64,000 nucleotides of DNA from Morinoia aosen. Its lineage: Eukaryota; Arthropoda; Malacostraca; Amphipoda; Talitridae. Each line of letters begins with the position of its first letter. Within the stretch, counting starts at the first letter, position 1. Shown piece after piece: positions 60,337 to 64,000 of this stretch. The position numbers and the translations under genes were made by a program. The stretch covers positions 48,390,859 through 48,454,858 of the forward strand of contig CM059575.1 of the NCBI GenBank assembly GCA_030386875.1, read 5' to 3'. The notes below the pieces were generated by a model that was given only the letters and a program-made list of their open reading frames with translations, ran no database searches and was not told the origin of the DNA.

Positions 60337-62580
60337 AATTTTCCTGAAATTTCTGTTAGAAAATTAGAAACTATTTCATTTTACGTTTGCTAAGCCATTC
60401 GTGCATTCATCTTAACTATTTCTGTCGACAATAATGAGCACCCCAGCCGTGAGTTCAATACAGCAGAATGAACGTTTTTTTTCCATAATTAGGAGTATTT
60501 CCTCATCTTTATTTTGTTATTTTTTCTTCTCTGTGTTAATATTTAACATCCGTATGGAAAACATACTCTGAAATACATTTTGTGTGTACACCAATATACA
60601 GGTTTATAAATGTGAGGATTGTGCAAAGTTTATAATGAATTAAATTTTGGCTAACGTTGTCTCGTTATTTCAAAATCATTCTCGAAGATGTTTTCAATCG
60701 ATTTCGGCTGAGCTGGGGGGAGAGGTTAATTTAAGCATTTTCATTTAGTCTTTTAATATTTTTCCGTGCGTTCAGTGCACACCAGCACTAAACTTTAAAA
60801 TCGAAAAAAACTGTTAATTTCTGTTATCAAAATTATCACTTTGGACCATTGCTTAATCTACCTATATGTGCCAAATTTTGTAAATATTCTCCACTCAAAT
60901 GTGATATCCGGCCACAATGTTACTCCATTTTATCCCATGTACACATGTCTGTATAATGCTGAAGAGTTGTGTTGTTTCTTGACTGTAACCTGAGTTTTCT
61001 TAAAAATTTCTATGAAGAAACTAAAAATCAGTTCATTTTACGTTTTCCGAAGTCTTCTTTTCCTTTTAGTTATTTTTTTTCGAATAATTTCTTAGGATTA
61101 CAATGAGCTCAACTGTCATTATCGGTGTAATAGATGGTAGGTTGTTTCTATCCTCTTATTTTATATTTGTATTTTTTTCTTATATTTCATTCTCAATAAG
61201 TACATATATTAATATGTGTGTGTACGTATATAGGTATATATATATCTACATAAATAGATATACATGTTTCTATTTCATTTCTTTACACAAAAACCATCCG
61301 GTTAATAAATTTTATTGCACTAGCGAAATGATTCAAAAATAGATCTCCCACTTACACCAGAGGACGTCTCTGTGAATCGGATAAATGACAAATACAATTA
61401 ATGAAATTAATCGTAATTTGAGCGTATGAATCGTGGTAAAATTATCTTTCTGTCCGTATGTTGTACAAGCAAATTTTGATGTTGAGTATATGTTTGTTTG
61501 CGCATTTCTGCCAAAATTTTGTAGGTATTTGTCAATCATGAGTGGTAACTGGCCTACACTGTATCTCCATTTTATCCCATGTACCCATGTCCGCATGATG
61601 TTGCAGAGAATATCGAGAAGATATGATATATGATATATATTGAAGATATATGTTTTTTTTGTTGTTGTTGTTCCTCAGCGGTAACTTGAGTTTTCTTAAA
61701 ATTTCCTTTAGGAAATTAAAAAACCATTCCATTTATACGTTTTTCGAAGTCCTTTTCTATTCCTTATCTTTCCTCAGGTTATTTCTTACGATTCATCAGA
61801 GCTTGGGCTGTCATTTTAAATATTGAAAGAGTAAGATTATTTTTCACGTCTATTAGCATTTTTCTTATATTCGTTTTCAATACGTATATATATGAATATG
61901 TGTGTTGGTGTTTGCGTGAGTATGTACGTGTGCGCACGCAAACATAAATGTTTATGTATCAGTGTAAAGATGCACACGTTTCGCACACATATATGCGCAC
62001 ATGTACATATATCGCTTTTTATTTCTACCTTTTGCATAAAAAGCAAAACCTCATGACATATTACATTTTACCTAAAGCTCTGCGATCAGTTAACACTGCA
62101 CCAAATTTCAGAAATAAACAAATTGATTGCGCTTGCTTTATGATTTATAAATCGATCTATCACGACCCCGAAGGGCATTTCTGTGAACAGAAGAAATTAA
62201 AAAGTATAAACAGACAAAAGAAATAAAGCACTCGTGCAAAAATTATCTCTATATTTGTATGCCGAACAAGCCATGCATTTCAATTTTGAGTGTAAGTTTG
62301 TTTACGCATTCCTAGATGTGCGTGCTGTGTTGCGCGATGTTCTTTACAAATTATTTCGAGACTATCTTTTTCTCAATACTTGATTGTCATTTACGGTGTT
62401 GTTTCAATCTAGTACGGTGTAGCGTTTTTTTGTATTTTTCCTACTTCGATGATCTTATAAATAATTCGAAAAATACTAAAGAATTCTTCGAAACTTCCAA
62501 GTTCTTAGTTGAAATTATCGAAGTAGGAAAAAGGCAAGAAGCGCTGTACCGGAATCTCTTGGAATATAAAATATCAAAGA
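60337..62580 (+). repeat. three diverged ~0.65-0.7-kb tandem units in the LINE 3' region
   Basis: TTCATTTTACGTTT recurs at 60375 and 61032, with a diverged form near 61727. CCATTTTATCCCATGTAC is identical at 60925 and 61567. A TTCTTATATT...TCAAT block followed by ATATGTGTGT is found at about 61176 and 61861. AAATTATCT and GTTTGTTT.CGCATT blocks occur near 61440-61505 and 62240-62311. The order is kept, so these are tandem duplications that have since drifted. Short frames here are not coding. Confidence 0.65.
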
Positions 62581-62625
62581 GATAATATTTCTCATTTCTC
62601 ATTCAACTACCCTTGACAGAGTTAA

Positions 62626-63154
62626 ACTATTAGCACGACCCGTATGGTTTGTCTATTAGTACGCCTCGTATATTTTTTCTATTAATATGCCTCGTATGGT
62701 CTATCTATCTGTACACCTATGATAGTATTGTCTAATATTACATCTCGTATAGTCTGTCTATTATTATGCCTCGTACGGCTTATCTATTTGTACACCTCGT
62801 ATGGTTTGTCAATTAGTATTCCTCGTATGGAACTTTGTTAGACTATTAGCACACCACGTGTGGTTTGTCTATTATAGTACGCCTCGTATATTATGTCTAT
62901 TAATATGCCTCGTATGGTCTATCTATTTGTACACCTCTGATAGTTTATCTATTAGCACACCTCATATAGTTTGTCGATTATTATGCCTCGTATGGCTTAT
63001 CTATTTTTACACCTCGGATGGTTTGTCAATTAATACTCCTCGTATGGATATTTTGTTTTAGGACGTCTTATGTTAAGGAACTTTTAAAAGCCAATATGTT
63101 GGCATATGTATCTCATGTGACAACTTGGAAATAAACGGTTTGTTTGTTTGTTTG
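62626..63154 (+). repeat. 26-bp minisatellite with 216-bp higher-order period, and LINE 3' terminus
   Basis: The 26-bp unit resembles CCTCGTATGGTTTGTCTATT plus AGTACG. The ordered set of variants repeats from 62626 at 62842, a 216-bp period. It is followed by AACTTTTAAAAGCCAATATG near 63080, TTGGAAATAAAC at 63125-63136 and TTTG units at 63139-63154. The same order is present at 7518-7905. Confidence 0.7.
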
Positions 63155-64000
63155 AACTATTTTCTCACCCTAAATTGAAATCTCCTTGCTCTATCTCAGA
63201 AACTCGTTTTGACCAAATATCTTATTCGCTGGAAAGAAATCAGAAAATATTCTGAATAAAAAGTATTTCACCCCCCAAAACACATCTGTGGCTAAATTTC
63301 TGAGTATATAATTAACCTATGAGGAAACAATAAGTTTGAACCTTGACTAGACGAAAAACTGACTTGAAGGCAGCTAGAGCATGAATGGACATTTTTGTGC
63401 ACCTGCTGTGCAGCTATGGCGCTGCCAGCCAAGTGAAACGATAGCGGCTAGCCTCGTTAGCAAATTCCATGTTCAGTGGGGAAACATATCGAACTTGCAT
63501 CAATTTGACAAACAATTCACTAAATTTAATATTTCAAAAGTGCTGACTCAATTATTGCAAATTATTTTAAGCTCCACCTATTTTTACATGGATAAATTTT
63601 CCACGCCTTACATGAGAACCATAGTAAACGGCGTGCTCTTAGATACAGAAATTGGAAAGATATTTTACACCAACATTTTGACCATATGATAAAGTTCCAA
63701 CGAATGTTTAATGATAATAACTGAACAGTCACTACACATATAGAAGTTGATAAAACAATAATTGAACATCAATCATAGATGGAAGCGGGACTTTGTTGAG
63801 TACTGTAACTGGCTGAGAGGGGAAAAGCGAGCTGAATTTGTTATTATTTTAAAAACAAGCTGAAGTGAAAATAATAACACAACACTAGCAAAAACCTCAC
63901 TTAGCCACACACATGTCACTGAGGCAAGCAATGCACTGCCTCAGCTGCAATGGTTGTTACATTTTATGCGATAATATGAAATTTCCTTCTGAAAATTTTC
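63155..64000. other. right flank, no recognised gene
   Basis: AT-rich flank of the LINE. A frame at 63381-63689 shows no known motif. No copy of the immediate flank (AACTATTTTCTCACC) was found upstream of the LINE. Confidence 0.4.

Larger units (their letters stand above)
54941..63154 (+). mobile_element. apparently complete LINE-1 retrotransposon (CR1-like/Jockey-group)
   Basis: The element comprises ORF1 (54941-57331), ORF2 in the same frame (57332-60292) and a long 3' region ending TTGGAAATAAAC plus four TTTG units (63139-63154). ORF2 has APE endonuclease and reverse transcriptase without RNase H, and a C-terminal domain ending ALSVSGAFLWNKLP, which fits the CR1-like part of the Jockey group. 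Apart from the UGA between the ORFs no coding lesion is seen, so this copy is young or selected. The 5' boundary is unknown and lies upstream of 54941. A truncated relative lies at 31558-35510 and a short 3' end at 7518-7905. Confidence 0.75.

Noticed and set aside
61837-62226. Frames on both strands (69 and 92 codons) in the LINE 3' region
   Set aside because: They lie in diverged tandem units and simple sequence, are not kept between units, and have no domain.

Overview
The window reads as AT-rich nuclear DNA from an arthropod, most probably an insect. No compact arrays of long reading frames are seen. Recognisable coding is split by GT-AG introns or belongs to transposable elements. The only likely host coding is at the left edge on the minus strand: two spliced exons (1441..1228 and 555..355) of a gene whose N-terminal domain resembles that of insect DUF4806-type proteins. 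One further weak exon candidate lies near 41.1 kb. The rest is a graveyard of mobile elements and private repeats.

Layout. 0.3-1.5 kb: host gene exons. 2.7 kb: palindrome of Penelope-like element (PLE) ends. 3.3-7.1 kb: three scraps of Tc1/mariner/IS630-like transposases and repeat A copy 1. 7.5-7.9 kb: 26-bp minisatellite ending in a LINE-like 3' terminus. 8.2-9.0 kb: foldback element. 9.4-9.8 kb: repeat B. 11.2-13.2 kb: Tc1-like remnant next to a decayed hAT transposon. 20.9-21.2 kb: minus-strand LINE-2 fragment. 25.4-26.6 kb: fossil gag-protease of a Ty3/gypsy-like LTR element, met by a PLE end with a GIY-YIG domain (26.6-27.1 kb). 31.4-35.6 kb: 5'-truncated LINE-1 copy with a long tandem-repeat 3' region, bracketed by direct repeats of about 120 bp. 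37.7-38.3 kb: near-perfect 0.6-kb palindrome with PLE-type motifs. 40.1 kb: 36-bp minisatellite. 43.7-44.9 kb: repeat A copy 2. 45.9-47.1 kb: repeat B copies. 47.7-49.8 kb: decayed LINE-2. 54.9-63.15 kb: an apparently complete LINE-1.

The most notable object is the LINE at 54941-63154. ORF1 (796 aa) has a degenerate SGNH/esterase-like region and a C-terminal OTU cysteine-protease domain. ORF2 carries an APE-type endonuclease and reverse transcriptase whose recognisable catalytic motifs are present. ORF1 and ORF2 share one frame, separated only by UGA followed by CUA, the classical read-through context. No AUG lies between that stop and the first catalytic residue of the endonuclease, and the first in-frame AUG falls 8 codons past that residue. 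The sequence therefore suggests that ORF2 is made as a read-through fusion, or that this copy carries one nonsense change in a single polyprotein. The 2.9-kb 3' region consists of diverged 0.65-0.7-kb tandem units, then a 26-bp minisatellite with a 216-bp higher-order period, then a TTTG tail.

All family assignments are from motif reading by eye. No database search, alignment program or folding program was run.
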